This document shows, in pieces, positions 45,233 to 55,680 of a DNA stretch of 64,000 nt. The number at the start of each line of letters is the position of its first letter. Position 1 is the stretch's first letter. The DNA is from Euglena gracilis (lineage: Eukaryota; Euglenida; Euglenophyceae; Euglenales), in NCBI GenBank assembly GCA_039621445.1, contig CP154956.1:93500406-93564405 (forward strand), written 5' to 3'. The translations under genes and the position numbers were made by a program. Below the pieces are notes generated by a model, which saw only the letters and a list, made by a program, of their open reading frames with translations, searched no databases and was not told the origin of the DNA.

Positions 45233-46679
45233 TCAGAGTCCCGGCTCTAGGTTCCGTCCTGAGTAAGTACGAGGAGGCAGGAGGCAGGCAGTTGTATATA
45301 CATCCCATTCCCCATATATCCAATGCCATGCAAAGATATTAATACCACCAGGGGTAGGGCTGCGGTGGGGGCTATGGGTACGGTTGGGGGGGTACGGTGG
45401 TTGATGTGTGTGGCAGCAATGATTGCAGCTTGGGGGGTTTTGTTTACACTGCCACTCGTCCGTGCCCTTGCCGATCCCATTGTAAGGTGTGGGCTTGGGA
45501 GCCCAGGGACGGCGGGGGGCCGGAGGGGCTGTGGACTTGGAGGCAGGCTGAGCTGGGGGCTTGGGTTCGGGGTTGCTTTTGGGCTTCTTTGCTGATGTCG
45601 GTGCATCTTCCGCCCTTTGCTTGGGAGGTGGGTGTGTGTGGTGGTACTGCCTCACAATTTCCTTCCCCATTTCCACCTGGATTCCCCGATTGGCCTTGCC
45701 CTTGACTGGGCGTATGGGGCAATCCATCTTACGGTGGCCCAGGTCGCCACAAACCAGCAGGTGGCAGGGGGGAAATCCTCCCCCAACCGTCCTTTATTTA
45801 CAAAAGGGTTCTGCTCGGCTGTACCGATGAGCAGACCGTGGCCCTTCCCTACCCTTCTCTCACTCCAAACCAGGAGTGAGATTAACATATGTACCCGTTG
45901 AGGAAATCGGCCTCCTCCGACCACAGGAGGAGGTACCGTTCACCTCGGAGTTCCTTCCATAATGCGACAGGGACCCACACCATGTCCGCATTTGGGAAAT
46001 GAACAAGCACATGGGACCTTTGTGCTTGTTCGAGGTAAAATCCTCGGACCCACCTCCAGTGGTTTTGCCACCGAGAATTTTCCCCCATCACTGCAATCCA
46101 ATCGGGTACACGGGATGGGAACCAAACCGGCACCCATTCATTTATGGCCACATAAGCAAAACCATCCACATCGACAGTTCGCTTGACGATGCGGGCTTTG
46201 CCTTTTGATGTTGGCAAATTCATCCCGCCCCCATCCGGGGTTGGATGAAATGGTAATTGTCCTTCTCCACCCATCAAAACACTAAAATACGGATCCCCGG
46301 CTAGTTTCTCCCTAGCCGTGCGGATGTCCGGATATAAACTTTCGATAACCACCTGAACTTCCGTTCTCGGGGGTTCAGGGGCATATCGGAAAATAGCGTC
46401 CCAAGCATCCGAAAATCCTTCGGTTGCTTGAACCCCATCCAAACCCGGACAGGGTTGATGGATGAGTTCTGGAAATAAAAACTCAAAAAATGACGAAGAA
46501 GCACTGCCCCCATCATTTTTCTGAAGTGCCTTTTCCAGTTCTGGGGTGACCTCCTCCTCCTCCGAGGGGGCCGCCTCCTCCTCTATGGGGTTTTCCGTTG
46601 GCACGTCCACCTGCATCTGTGAAGGGGCATAAGGTGGGACCTCCCCCTCCCCAGGCAACCACTCCAGGCCCCTTTTCAC
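45233..46679 (-). pseudogene. Third ORF of family 2, downstream of pol, with a broken CCHC zinc knuckle
   Basis: Its frame opens within the last codons of pol. A 265-codon stretch runs to 45882, with the first AUG at 46616. The N-terminus is acidic (E/P-rich), followed by a W/F-rich folded-looking region (WIAVMGENSRW, VLVHFPNADMVW). After a frameshift near 45884 a second stretch leads to a knuckle whose halves lie in two frames (TCWF, then CGDLGHRKMDC; together CX2CX4HX4C), then a basic P/K-rich tail ending at 45233. The layout (RNA-binding-like region then knuckle) resembles LINE ORF1 or gag-like proteins, not an envelope. It is absent from 2b because of a deletion. Function unknown. Confidence 0.6.
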
Positions 46680-46696
46680 CTCCCCTTCCCCCTTTT

Positions 46697-48388
46697 TCAG
46701 GTTGCCGTTGCCTTTAAATCCTTAGAGACATCTAACGGCAACCCTTTTCCCAGGCAGTACGCTATTACGTCGCTATTGTACTCCTGGAAAAAATGTTCCA
46801 CCGGTTCCCAATTCGCCTCCTCAAACCCTTGCCACTTCGTTAAGAAAAACATTTTTCCCTTAACGAATTTGTGGTTTAGCATTTTATCCACTAACCAGGT
46901 ATCTGGGGCACCTTCCGCCTCAGGTACCGTCCGCCGGTGGAAAAATAGGGGGATAGGCTTATCAGATGTGGGGTCCTCCACATACACCTTTAAAGCCTTG
47001 CGATGGGCCTTCATAATATAGCCCGGCTTAACCTCAATTAGGTAGGAGTGAATTCCCTCCCTTGCAGTAACCTTGCAAGGGCCCAACCAACGGGAATCCA
47101 ATTTTGTGCCACTATCGGGGGGTCTCAGGTACCACACCAGATTCCCCACCTCCAATGGCTCCCAACCGTCCAAACCACGGTTGGCCCGAGCACATTGCTT
47201 GGCATGCAAATTATTCATTTTGCCAGCCACTACCAAATCAATTTCTCTTTGCCGAGAGAAAAATGATCTGGCATCTTCACAATCCCTTAACGGTTCATAA
47301 GGTAAACCACCCAATGAACGGTGTCTGCCGAACAAGATTTGAATTTGGCTTAGGCCACTCCCCCCCGGCATATCATGAATACGGTCTAGTGCTTGGGGGA
47401 GGGCTTCAACCCAATTCAACTTGTCCTCAACCTGAATTTTCTTAAGCCGTTCCATTATTTGTTGGCCAGCCCTCTCCGCCCTACCATTCGCCTGGTGGTG
47501 GTAGGCCTGGGAGTAGGCTTGCCTAATTCCCATCAAGGCACACATTGTCTGCCACCAACCGGCAACAAAATGTGAACCCAGATCGGAAGTAATAATGGAA
47601 GGGACACCAAAAGGTCGCCAAGCATGCAACAGCATTTGCTTGGCTGCCTTGGCTCCCGTAAATCCTTTTGCTAGGTGGGGGATCGCCACTATCCAACCGG
47701 AGTGACGATCCACACACACAAGCATGGAGTCGTAGGAATTGCCTTCCCACTCCACGAGGGGCATGCTAAACATGTCAAGGGCCACCGAATACATTACGGC
47801 TGGGGGTATGGGTGTAGATTCCACTAAACCCTTGAGACTCGCCGGCCTTCGGCACGCTTGGCAAGTCCCACAAAGGCCCATGACTCCTTTAGCAAATTCT
47901 CGAGCGAGTGAGGAATCAGCCCAATCATACCTAAGGGACATGCATTCCCATAGTCTTGGGAATCCCACATGCCCTTGGTATGAGTGGTGATCCCGAATGA
48001 GTTTTTCTTGGAGAGATTTGGGCACACAAAGCCTCTCCTCGAAAAACATTTTGTCACCAAAAACCTTGACATTTTCAGGCCACGGCACCTTTGAATCCTG
48101 GGTAGCCTGAAAAATTGGTGACCAACGGGGACATTTTAAATATTCCTCCTTCCACGATAAATCCCAAACAGAACCAGGGGGGATGGGTGAGGAATTGGTT
48201 GTAGAAGTGGCTTCCCCCCCCTCACCACTCAAACCACCTGAAGACAACACAGGTGATTCTCGGTCTGCCCCAGGTACCTCAGTGGTAGCCGCAGCAGCAG
48301 GTTCAGGGGTTGGCGTCGTTGGTGAAGCTGGTATAGAAGTGGGTGTCAATGGAAAATGCTCCCCCCTTGGCTCTTGGACCTCCTCCAC
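46697..48388 (-). CDS. pol: Integrase and chromodomain part of Pol, element 2a
   Basis: 563 codons. A P/T/E-rich linker (1-75) is followed by the HHCC finger (RDHHSYQGH; CGTC at 173-176), the DDE core with Asp205 (ALDMF), Asp269 (TSDLGSHF) and Glu305 (NGRAER), D-35-E spacing, the C-terminal domain and a chromodomain near 497-545 (WLVDKMLNHK; FLTKWQGFEEANWEPVEH). The stop is TGA. It overlaps the upstream pol frame by 43 bp in a different frame; in 2b the relation of the two frames differs by one base, so the true joining (mutation or programmed frameshift) is unclear. It catalyses insertion of the cDNA. Confidence 0.9.
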   Translation of the reverse strand: MEEVQEPRGEHFPLTPTSIPASPTTPTPEPAAAATTEVPGADRESPVLSSGGLSGEGGEATSTTNSSPIPPGSVWDLSWKEEYLKCPRWSPIFQATQDSKVPWPENVKVFGDKMFFEERLCVPKSLQEKLIRDHHSYQGHVGFPRLWECMSLRYDWADSSLAREFAKGVMGLCGTCQACRRPASLKGLVESTPIPPAVMYSVALDMFSMPLVEWEGNSYDSMLVCVDRHSGWIVAIPHLAKGFTGAKAAKQMLLHAWRPFGVPSIITSDLGSHFVAGWWQTMCALMGIRQAYSQAYHHQANGRAERAGQQIMERLKKIQVEDKLNWVEALPQALDRIHDMPGGSGLSQIQILFGRHRSLGGLPYEPLRDCEDARSFFSRQREIDLVVAGKMNNLHAKQCARANRGLDGWEPLEVGNLVWYLRPPDSGTKLDSRWLGPCKVTAREGIHSYLIEVKPGYIMKAHRKALKVYVEDPTSDKPIPLFFHRRTVPEAEGAPDTWLVDKMLNHKFVKGKMFFLTKWQGFEEANWEPVEHFFQEYNSDVIAYCLGKGLPLDVSKDLKATAT

Positions 48389-51300
48389 AAGACTTGTCTC
48401 ATTCCCAAACTCGTCAACCGAGTTGAGAATGAAACATGTTTTCCTTTTTCTCCCTTGGGGGTGGAGGTTGAACCCAATCCCTGGGGTTTTGTTCCTCCAA
48501 GTGGTTCTGACTTCCTATCCCCCGGTCGTGTGCACCGTCCACCCGCGTCCCCGGACCCCGTGGTAGCACCACCCCGTGTGGTGACTCCACGAATGTATGT
48601 ATTGGCTGTGGTTGGTTGGTCCACCAACCGTAGCCACATACATTCTGCTTCTTCCAATTTTTCAGTTTGAATGATTTCCCTCATTTCCTCGGTGTCAAGG
48701 GCTGACCCATGCCTTGAAATGTCCTTCAAGGCTTGGGAGGCCGGGTAAGCCCATCTTGACAATAAATCGGCTATGGTATTCTCCCGCCCCGGGATATACC
48801 CAACCGATAGGTCAAATTTTGATAAGATTTGATGCCACCTAGCCCTTCTCCCAATGGGACCACTTGGTGTGTCTAGAACATCTCTAGCCCAAGATTCTAG
48901 AGCCTTGTGGTCCGTGAGAACCAGGACGGGCTGCAGCCCAATCCATGATTCCCACTTTTGTAAGGCTAGGATTATGGCATAAGTCTCCTGTTCCCTAGGT
49001 ACCCAGTTTCTTTGGCTGCCCGTCAGCTTCCTACTCATGAAGGCGACAGGCACGGTACGCTTGGCCCGTACGTCTTCAGGAGTAGGAGCCCTATCCTCCC
49101 CAACCAATTGTTCAAGGGTGGCACCAACCGCATACTGGCTGGCATCCACTCTTAAAACAAATGGTTTGTCTGGCTTAACGTGTTGTAAAATTAATTCACT
49201 GCACAACAGTGATTTAATTTTTTCAAATGCCTCAATGTCGGATGGTTCCCAAGAAATCCTTTTCTTGGAACCCTTCTTGCCGTCCACTCGAGAAACTTTG
49301 AGCTTATCTTGAAGGCAAGCGACAATGTGGGCGTAATCCTTCACATAGGAGCTGTAATAATTTGTGAACCCCAAAAAAGCACGTAGACCCGTGATTGTTT
49401 GGGGTAGCTCCCATTTTTCAATGGCCATCAGCTTTCCAGGGGATGGTTTTCTCACCCCACCACCCAGAACATGGCCACAAAACTCAACTTCTTTTACGAA
49501 AAGACGGCATTTTCTTTTGTCGGCTACAAATCTGTCTTTTCGTAAAACTTCAAGGACTCTTCGCAAATCCTTGTCATGTGCTGCGAGTAAATCCTCACCA
49601 GGACCCACTCGAGTTCCAACCAAAATATCATCGATGTAAGGATCAGCCACGTCCCCCACCGGGAAGAGGCGATCCTCCATCGTTTGCTGAAACTGCTGGC
49701 TTGCATTTGTTAGGCCCATCACATTAACGCTCCACTGAAAAAGACCGAGGGAGGTACTGCAACATGTGATGGGCCGGCTTTCCGGGTCCAACGGCTGTTG
49801 GTGGAAAGCCTGCCGTAAATCCAAGATGGAAAACATCATGTTTCCACCTTGTTTTACAAGGAGGTCTTCAATTACGGGAAGGGGGTAGGACACACGCCTA
49901 GTTTGACTGTTAGGCCCCCGCATGTCTACCACTCCCCTCCATTCGCCTCCTTTTTTCGGCACAACAAATGTTACGGACAGCCATTCCGAAACTGTTCCCT
50001 TGGGCAATCGCTCAACAAATTTCTGGTCCCACCATTCCTGGGTGACCTTTTTGTGAGCTTCAAATCTTTCACCGTGTAACACAAAGGGTTTTTGCCTTGT
50101 GGGTACAGCCCCCTCCTTCAGAGGAATCTGGGCGTAACCATAAGGTCCCCGAACGGGAGGGTCGGGGGGTACCTCTGTACCCAACACCTCCCCTTCAAAA
50201 TCCTGAAAAATTCTGTTCCGAAATGCCACTACCCTGGGTTCCTCCTTCTCACCCGAGTCGCGAGCCTGGATTATGGCATTCACTGCCTTGTCCTCGGCTG
50301 GCGATTCGGTGAGATGCCTGGCTATGGTATGCAATTCCTTCTTGCCAAGGAATTTTGGTTGCATATCAAAGCCCTGCAAGGGCAGATTCAAATTCATTTT
50401 TTGCAAATCCAACCACACCTTTTCATTTTCAAGGGACTCCGTGGTTGGTGCGTTTTCAGGGGATTCTCCGAAGTCAGAAATCACAACCCCAATTCTTTTT
50501 TGTGAATTGTGTTTTTTCTTCCCCTTATGGGATTTCCTTTTCTGATTTCTTGTATCCCACCCGTACAAGAAAGTCAGATTAGGATTTTCAAAAACCAGGG
50601 CCTTATGGTGTGGGAACACACCCAAACCATGTTCGGCTAACCATGGAAATGATAATATAGCATCTACCTCAATATCCGCGAGGTAGAATTCCCCTTCGAG
50701 GTACAAGGCCTGGGTGCCCCCCTGCCCCGTACCCCTGCGTTGAAAACCCAACTCCAACTTAATACACTGGTCACCCCCCAAAACACATTGGCCGTTGGCA
50801 GCCATCAGCCGAATTGGCATTCGCGGTGACCTGGCCAAATGTTTTGGAACGACGGACCTTTTGACCAGGTTCACCTGGGCTCCCGTGTCCACCAAAACTT
50901 TGAGCTGCCTGGTATCACCGTTAGGGAGATACGTCTGTGATGACATCAAACGTTGCAGCTCGTTTTCAATGGGCAACACCTGATTAACCTTCAAGGTGTT
51001 GGCCAAATGACGACAACGGTCTGGAATTTCCCATTCCTCAAAATCCTGGGAATTTTGGGAAATTTCTTTGGGCTGGCGCCCCAGAATATCCCCAGCACTT
51101 AGGAGATCATCAATCACCAGGGGGGGTATCCTTCCTTTTTGTCGAGGGGTAAACTTCATTTTTCTGCCCCCCAACAATTCACGGTGCCGGAACTGCCCAT
51201 TGTCCCCCATCACCAGGTTAGGACACGATTCGCCATCACACAACACCGACCGTAGTTGTGAAATGGCTGGGCAGCACCGGAAACGTGTGGGCTTTTTATA

Positions 51301-51852
51301 ACCCCAATCCGAAAACTGACAATAATCAATATCGATATAGGGCAGGTTTTTCACCACCTCCCTATTTCGCAAAAGACCAGTGCGGGGGTTCTCCAACCAC
51401 CACAACTTTGGCTGAAAATAATTTATAATTTCCAGGGCTTTCTCCACCAGGGCATCCGCCTTGGAGAAATCCCTTGGCCTGGGGTTATAAGCCGTGGAAT
51501 AAATATTACAGGGGGGACTAGCGGCAATAACCTCAAAAAATACAACCGGGTATCGCCTGTAGTCCCAGGTCAAAATGTCTGTGTGGGGGTGGAAGTCCGT
51601 CCAAGGAGCATTTTCAGTTGACAAAACTTCATACCCCCGTTCTGCCAACCGCCTCCCTACTGAACCCGTGCCAGCGAATAAGTCTAATGCCTGAGGTCGC
51701 TGAGCTGATGGTGGGGGGTTCGGTTGTGGCAGGTTTGAATGCAAAACGGGAACTCTTGAACACTTTCCTTCCCTCCAGGAGTAACGAGTCCGATTCAAAA
51801 ATCTGGGGGGCTGATCCATAGAATGTTTTTCACCACACCCTGAATCAGCCAT
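48346..51852 (-). CDS. pol: Pol: cytosine methyltransferase, protease, RT and RNase H, element 2a
   Basis: 1168 codons from the first AUG after the gag stop; the frame is open back to UAG 51967. Cytosine methyltransferase 50-260: motif I LDLFAGTGSVG (56-66), catalytic Cys115 in ASPPCNIYST, ENP 154-156, DIDYCQFSDWGYKKPTRF (174-191), CDGESC, RIPPLVIDDL (241-250). Protease Asp322 in VDTGAQVNLV. RT FVVPKKGGEWRGVVD, SILDLRQAFHQ, YIDD 739-742. RNase H begins near VDASQYAVG and includes TDHKALESW. The methyltransferase has every landmark of the family 1 domain at the same place in Pol, and its motif I and catalytic motif are better preserved than in 1b. The ORF ends out of frame with integrase. Confidence 0.93.
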   Translation of the reverse strand: MADSGCGEKHSMDQPPRFLNRTRYSWREGKCSRVPVLHSNLPQPNPPPSAQRPQALDLFAGTGSVGRRLAERGYEVLSTENAPWTDFHPHTDILTWDYRRYPVVFFEVIAASPPCNIYSTAYNPRPRDFSKADALVEKALEIINYFQPKLWWLENPRTGLLRNREVVKNLPYIDIDYCQFSDWGYKKPTRFRCCPAISQLRSVLCDGESCPNLVMGDNGQFRHRELLGGRKMKFTPRQKGRIPPLVIDDLLSAGDILGRQPKEISQNSQDFEEWEIPDRCRHLANTLKVNQVLPIENELQRLMSSQTYLPNGDTRQLKVLVDTGAQVNLVKRSVVPKHLARSPRMPIRLMAANGQCVLGGDQCIKLELGFQRRGTGQGGTQALYLEGEFYLADIEVDAILSFPWLAEHGLGVFPHHKALVFENPNLTFLYGWDTRNQKRKSHKGKKKHNSQKRIGVVISDFGESPENAPTTESLENEKVWLDLQKMNLNLPLQGFDMQPKFLGKKELHTIARHLTESPAEDKAVNAIIQARDSGEKEEPRVVAFRNRIFQDFEGEVLGTEVPPDPPVRGPYGYAQIPLKEGAVPTRQKPFVLHGERFEAHKKVTQEWWDQKFVERLPKGTVSEWLSVTFVVPKKGGEWRGVVDMRGPNSQTRRVSYPLPVIEDLLVKQGGNMMFSILDLRQAFHQQPLDPESRPITCCSTSLGLFQWSVNVMGLTNASQQFQQTMEDRLFPVGDVADPYIDDILVGTRVGPGEDLLAAHDKDLRRVLEVLRKDRFVADKRKCRLFVKEVEFCGHVLGGGVRKPSPGKLMAIEKWELPQTITGLRAFLGFTNYYSSYVKDYAHIVACLQDKLKVSRVDGKKGSKKRISWEPSDIEAFEKIKSLLCSELILQHVKPDKPFVLRVDASQYAVGATLEQLVGEDRAPTPEDVRAKRTVPVAFMSRKLTGSQRNWVPREQETYAIILALQKWESWIGLQPVLVLTDHKALESWARDVLDTPSGPIGRRARWHQILSKFDLSVGYIPGRENTIADLLSRWAYPASQALKDISRHGSALDTEEMREIIQTEKLEEAECMWLRLVDQPTTANTYIRGVTTRGGATTGSGDAGGRCTRPGDRKSEPLGGTKPQGLGSTSTPKGEKGKHVSFSTRLTSLGMRQVLWRRSKSQGGSIFH

Positions 51853-51966
51853 AAAATCCTGTACAGCCCAGATTTTTGAATCAGAAGTATTTACACCGTT
51901 TTCCTCACAGGGGGGAGAGACACGGCCATGGGCAGCCCCCCCCTTCTCAAACTGCCCCTGGCTCCC

Positions 51967-51969
51967 CTA
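51967..51969 (-). promoter_or_regulatory. Putative readthrough UAG at the gag/pol boundary (2a)
   Basis: CAA-UAG-GGG, followed by purine-rich AGCCAGGGGCAG. Gag and Pol share the frame, with 38 sense codons between this stop and the first AUG. The context resembles the UAG-GG readthrough site of gammaretroviruses. It is conserved in 2b. Confidence 0.68.
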
Positions 51970-53088
51970 TTGGGCCCCAGGGGGAGAAGAGGTGGGCCCA
52001 CCCCCCTTTGACCATGCACCCCCCTTGCCCGAGGAATTTCGCTGAGTGGCTGGCTGCCCTTTACACTTGGGCTGCCCCTTGCCTTTTCCATTATTTTGCC
52101 AAAATTCCTTAGATTTAGCAAGGGCCTCACTCAGCGGCTTGTTACACTCATAAAAATAATGCCCGCACTCCCCACAGTTGAAGCATGGATATGGGGACCT
52201 GCCCCTACCCGATGCCTGCGGGGTCCAGGTCTGCCCCCCCTTGCCTTGCCGGGCTGGGGGTGCTGGACTTTGGGTTCGCGACCATGAAGCTGCACCTGGC
52301 CGTGAAGTCGAAGAAGGGGACCTGCCGCGTGGGGCTGGCTGGGCTGGCCCCTTATCTCCCTTTGGAGCTGGCTGTGGGGCAGATTTTGAGGTGTGACCCT
52401 GCCCCCCGGCTGCTGGTGCTGAAACGGATGTTGGGGACACCGGGGGGGTTTGGCCTTTTTCCAACACCTGTATTTTCCCTGAGCCTTTTGTTGTCGATTT
52501 GCTGAATAATCTGGGAAAATGGTGCTGATTCAAAGCCAAATCCTGCTTTTCCCGAAGAGCTAACTTGCCCTCGGCAAAAGCAAACATTTCCTCAACGGTC
52601 ATTAGTTGTTCCACCAATTCAGCGTTGAGGAAATTTTCCATTCCCTGCAATTTCCTTCCATTTACGGCTGTTAATTTCAGTGCCTCCTCCGAAGAACTGA
52701 AATAAATAAGGCAAATGGCACCAGGGTTTTTGATAACCACCTTCCGTGGATCAATCCCCCCAGTGATCTGGCTCACACTCCTTTTAATCCCATCCACCGT
52801 GGGATTTGGTATCCCTGTGAGCCTGACAATAAGTTGTTTACGGGCTCGGTTATCCTCCTCTTCTATGCAAAAGTTGCTTAAAAAAGGAGGAATTCTTTCC
52901 AAAAATAATCGCCGAGCCTCCCCGGCTGTGGCATCCTTAACATGGTGCCAGGCACTGCGAAATTTAGTCCAAAATTCTTGCAGGTCAGCCCGGGTAATTT
53001 TTCCTTCGTTTACCATAGTTACCTCCTGCCATATTTTCCGAGCCGTTAGCCCCTTACTCGAGGCATAACGGTTCTGGAATTGGGCCAA
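51967..53088 (-). pseudogene. gag: Gag C-terminal part with CCHC zinc knuckle, element 2a
   Basis: 373 codons. It holds the end of the capsid-like region (WQEVTMVNEGKITRADLQEF; LTGIPNPTVDGIKRSVSQI), a P/S/Q-rich basic stretch, then CFNCGECGHYFYEC (CX2CX4HX4C, minus strand about 52180-52140) and a G/K/N-rich tail. The zinc knuckle binds the RNA genome. The frame enters after an inserted A near 53103 (GGTAAACTTAAC for GGTAACTTAAC in 2b), which separates it from the upstream gag piece. Confidence 0.87.
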
Positions 53089-53584
53089 TATGGTGGGGTA
53101 AACTTAACTTAGCTCCATTCAGCCGATAGAGCCTGATTTCCTCCCTTAATCTGGGTCCTAAACATGCCTCAAAAACCTGCAGCTTTTGCAAATCAGAATA
53201 CGGTTTGCCTGATGTCAACCTGTCCCAGTAAAGATTCCAATCTACTTCAAAATCTTGCCAGGAAATGCTGCCCGATTCATCAAAATAGGGCTTAGCACCT
53301 CCCTGCAAAATTTCAAAAGCTACTGGGTCACCAATAAAAGGAAAACCCAACCCGTTACCTGGGTTGGCTGCAGCCCCCCCTGTCCCGATGGGCCTAATCG
53401 AGAAAGCAGGGGCTGCGGAAACATGTGGGGGGACACACAATGACACAGAAGAAACCACTGCCGTGTCTTGCATGTCCTCCAAAACAAATCCCCCCTCAAT
53501 GACTAAGGGAGGGGAAATGTTTGAAACTGCAGATTTATTATGAGAAATAATCTGATCTGAAAAAGCTGGGTCAGCACTGGGCAC
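53054..53584 (-). pseudogene. gag: Gag middle part, element 2a
   Basis: Open piece after a TGA (53597-53599) that replaces the TCA of 2b. It contains the start of the capsid-like region (WQDFEVDWNLYWDRLTSGK; QVFEACLGPRLREEIRLYR) and ends at the one-base insertion near 53103. It is in the same frame as the preceding piece, so only the nonsense codon separates them. Confidence 0.82.
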
Positions 53585-53596
53585 CGTGCTGGCCAG

Positions 53597-55100
53597 TCAG
53601 CTGGACTGAGGCTGCCCCAGGGGCTGCTGCTGTCCAGCCGACGGCAGGCCCAGCCCCATTGGCAGCCCGTGAGCAGGCTGCGGCTGGCCTGCTGGCTGGC
53701 CAGGCTGCTGGGCTAGCTGGACGACGGGCTGCTGGGCCAGCTGCTGCCCAGGCTGTGGCAGCTCCACTGGGTGTAGGGGCTGCTGGCTGCCCTGCCGCAG
53801 CCACCACATGTCAGAAATTTTCTGCAAAACCCCTCTCGGTTCTGCAGTTGGGTGTACGGGTCCATTCTTTTGTAAATCCTGCAGCACTTTCTGTAACTCG
53901 AAAGTGTTCCCCCCAACTTTTGCAAGTCCCTGCCTCATTTCCTCCACCAGCCCACCAATTTTTTTCTCCTGGGAAAAAATCTGCTGATTAACACTCTGAA
54001 AATTCTGCTGACAATCCGTCAGCAGTTTTTGTATTTCTGAGTGTCGTTTCCCTACTTCATATGAAATATTCTGGTGCAGTTTTTGAATACCCCCACCAAA
54101 ACCATGGAGGGCTGTATTCATCGCTGAATTTTGTTCACCCAGCTGGCGAACATAATCGGCGAACTGCTGAAGCTGCTGAGCCTGGCCCTGGACCGTACCT
54201 CGCAGCGACACCAGGTCAGCTTGAACTTCAACGATTTTGGCAGCGACAACGGCCAGCTCCTGGAGAGTTTCTGCCTCCCCCCCCTGAGCTGGCTGGGCGG
54301 CTTTAAAATTCTCAGCAAACCGCTGAAAATTTTCAAGCATGAGATCCCTAATCGGTAAGGCAGCCACCTGATTTTGCACCTGCTTAAAAATTTCCTGTGG
54401 CAGGCTGTCCAAAATTCGTAAAAATTCCTGCCTCAGGGCCAAAAACTGATCACGGCTCGAAGAAAACTGCTGGGCCAGTTTTTCCTCAAAACTTTTTTCC
54501 TGCCCGACAAAAAGTTCAAGTGCCTGTGCGTCAATTTTTTGCACAGAAATTTGCACCTGGGCCTCACATTTTTTCTCAAAAAGTTCAAAAATATGGAGGC
54601 AGTCAGCCCTGGCCGTTTCTTCGATTCGTGCAGCCATGTGCTCCACCAGGTGGATGTCGACAGCGGGGGGTTGTTGCTGCTGCTGCTGCAGAACCCACTC
54701 TTCGTTGGCTCTTTCCAAAGCCAAAACCCGAAAAGTCAGGTGCTGCACAGTCCACTGGAGGTCTCTGTTACTTTGTAAAAATTGCCCCCAGGGGTCTTCA
54801 AATCCCTGATTTTGTGAACCCCCCCTGGGGGTGGCTTCAGAATTTTCATAGGCCGGGGGTTGGACCTCCTCCTCACCCCCCTCGATGAAAATATGAGGAG
54901 GCTGGGGGGCTGCAGCGGCTGCTGGCTGACCGTGATCAACCTCACGGTGCAGCCGTTTTTGCTGAACTTCATCACTGCCTGGTGATGAAGCTGGAGTTTG
55001 GGGTCGTCGAGCAGAAGTAGAGCTGGGCTGGTCCTTCGGGTTTTCCTCTGCCCCCTCGACTTTCTGCTCTGACCCGCTCGTTGCGGTCCCAGTTATTGTT
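53597..55100 (-). pseudogene. gag: Gag coiled-coil part, element 2a
   Basis: Open from about 55100 to a TGA at 53597-53599, with no compelling AUG early on. It has an E/P/A-rich start, a poly-Q stretch, a long E/Q/L/K-rich region of about 250 residues with heptad-like character, and a PGQQLAQQP-type P/Q repeat end. The premature TGA (TCA in 2b) is a point mutation. Like family 1, this Gag has an unusually long coiled coil ahead of the capsid region. Confidence 0.78.
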
Positions 55101-55577
55101 ATTTAAGCCCAGCACATTGACCTGTGCTTGCTTTTCAAAGAAAACTGGGCTGGGGTTATCACCCCCCTGCCCTGCCGAGGCACTTCCCGTTTCCTTCGCC
55201 AGCCCATCTACCTGGGATGGTTGGGAAAACTGCAAAAGTGCCACCGGCTCTTGGGCTGGTGTTGAAGAAACTGGTTGAGCTGGAGGCAAAGGCAATGCAA
55301 AAGCGGGTAATGATGGCAGATTCCCCAAATTTTGCACCCATGAAAAGTCTGGGAGAGGTTGCAACTCAGGCAGCACAAAACCGTACCCCTTATTTTGCAA
55401 AGGCAAAACCCCTGAAAAAGGCTCTGGAAAACACGGTTGGTTGGAAATGACAACCTGGCCATCCCCACCCTGAAATTCCAACATCTGTCCCATATTTGTG
55501 GGGGTTCTGAGTTCAGCCAAACTGGTTTCGGGTCCCAACTCCCTGTGCCCCGAAACTCCAATCGTCAGATTTACCAT
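54972..55577 (-). pseudogene. gag: Gag N-terminal ORF, element 2a
   Basis: 201 codons starting at an AUG about 100 bp after the 5' LTR, so this is the likely gag start. P/Q/L-rich, with no recognised domain. It overlaps the coiled-coil frame by about 125 bp. The junction near AATAACAATAAC (about 55090) suggests a one-base slip that once joined them, because after it this frame turns basic and low-complexity while the other becomes Gag-like. Copy 2b does not reach this far, so it cannot arbitrate. Confidence 0.65.
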
Positions 55578-55667
55578 CTGAGATTAGGCCATTGGCTGAT
55601 TATCAAAGAAAACATTCTGAGCAGGGATTTCCAACCCAAAATTTCCGACTGAAGGCTGAAGGATCAA

Positions 55668-55680
55668 CCTCTGCTTACCA
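55668..55680 (-). other. Primer-binding site of element 2a
   Basis: Minus strand TGGTAAGCAGAGG directly after the LTR end GTGAAACA. Initiator tRNA-Met type as in family 1, with one extra A. Confidence 0.75.
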
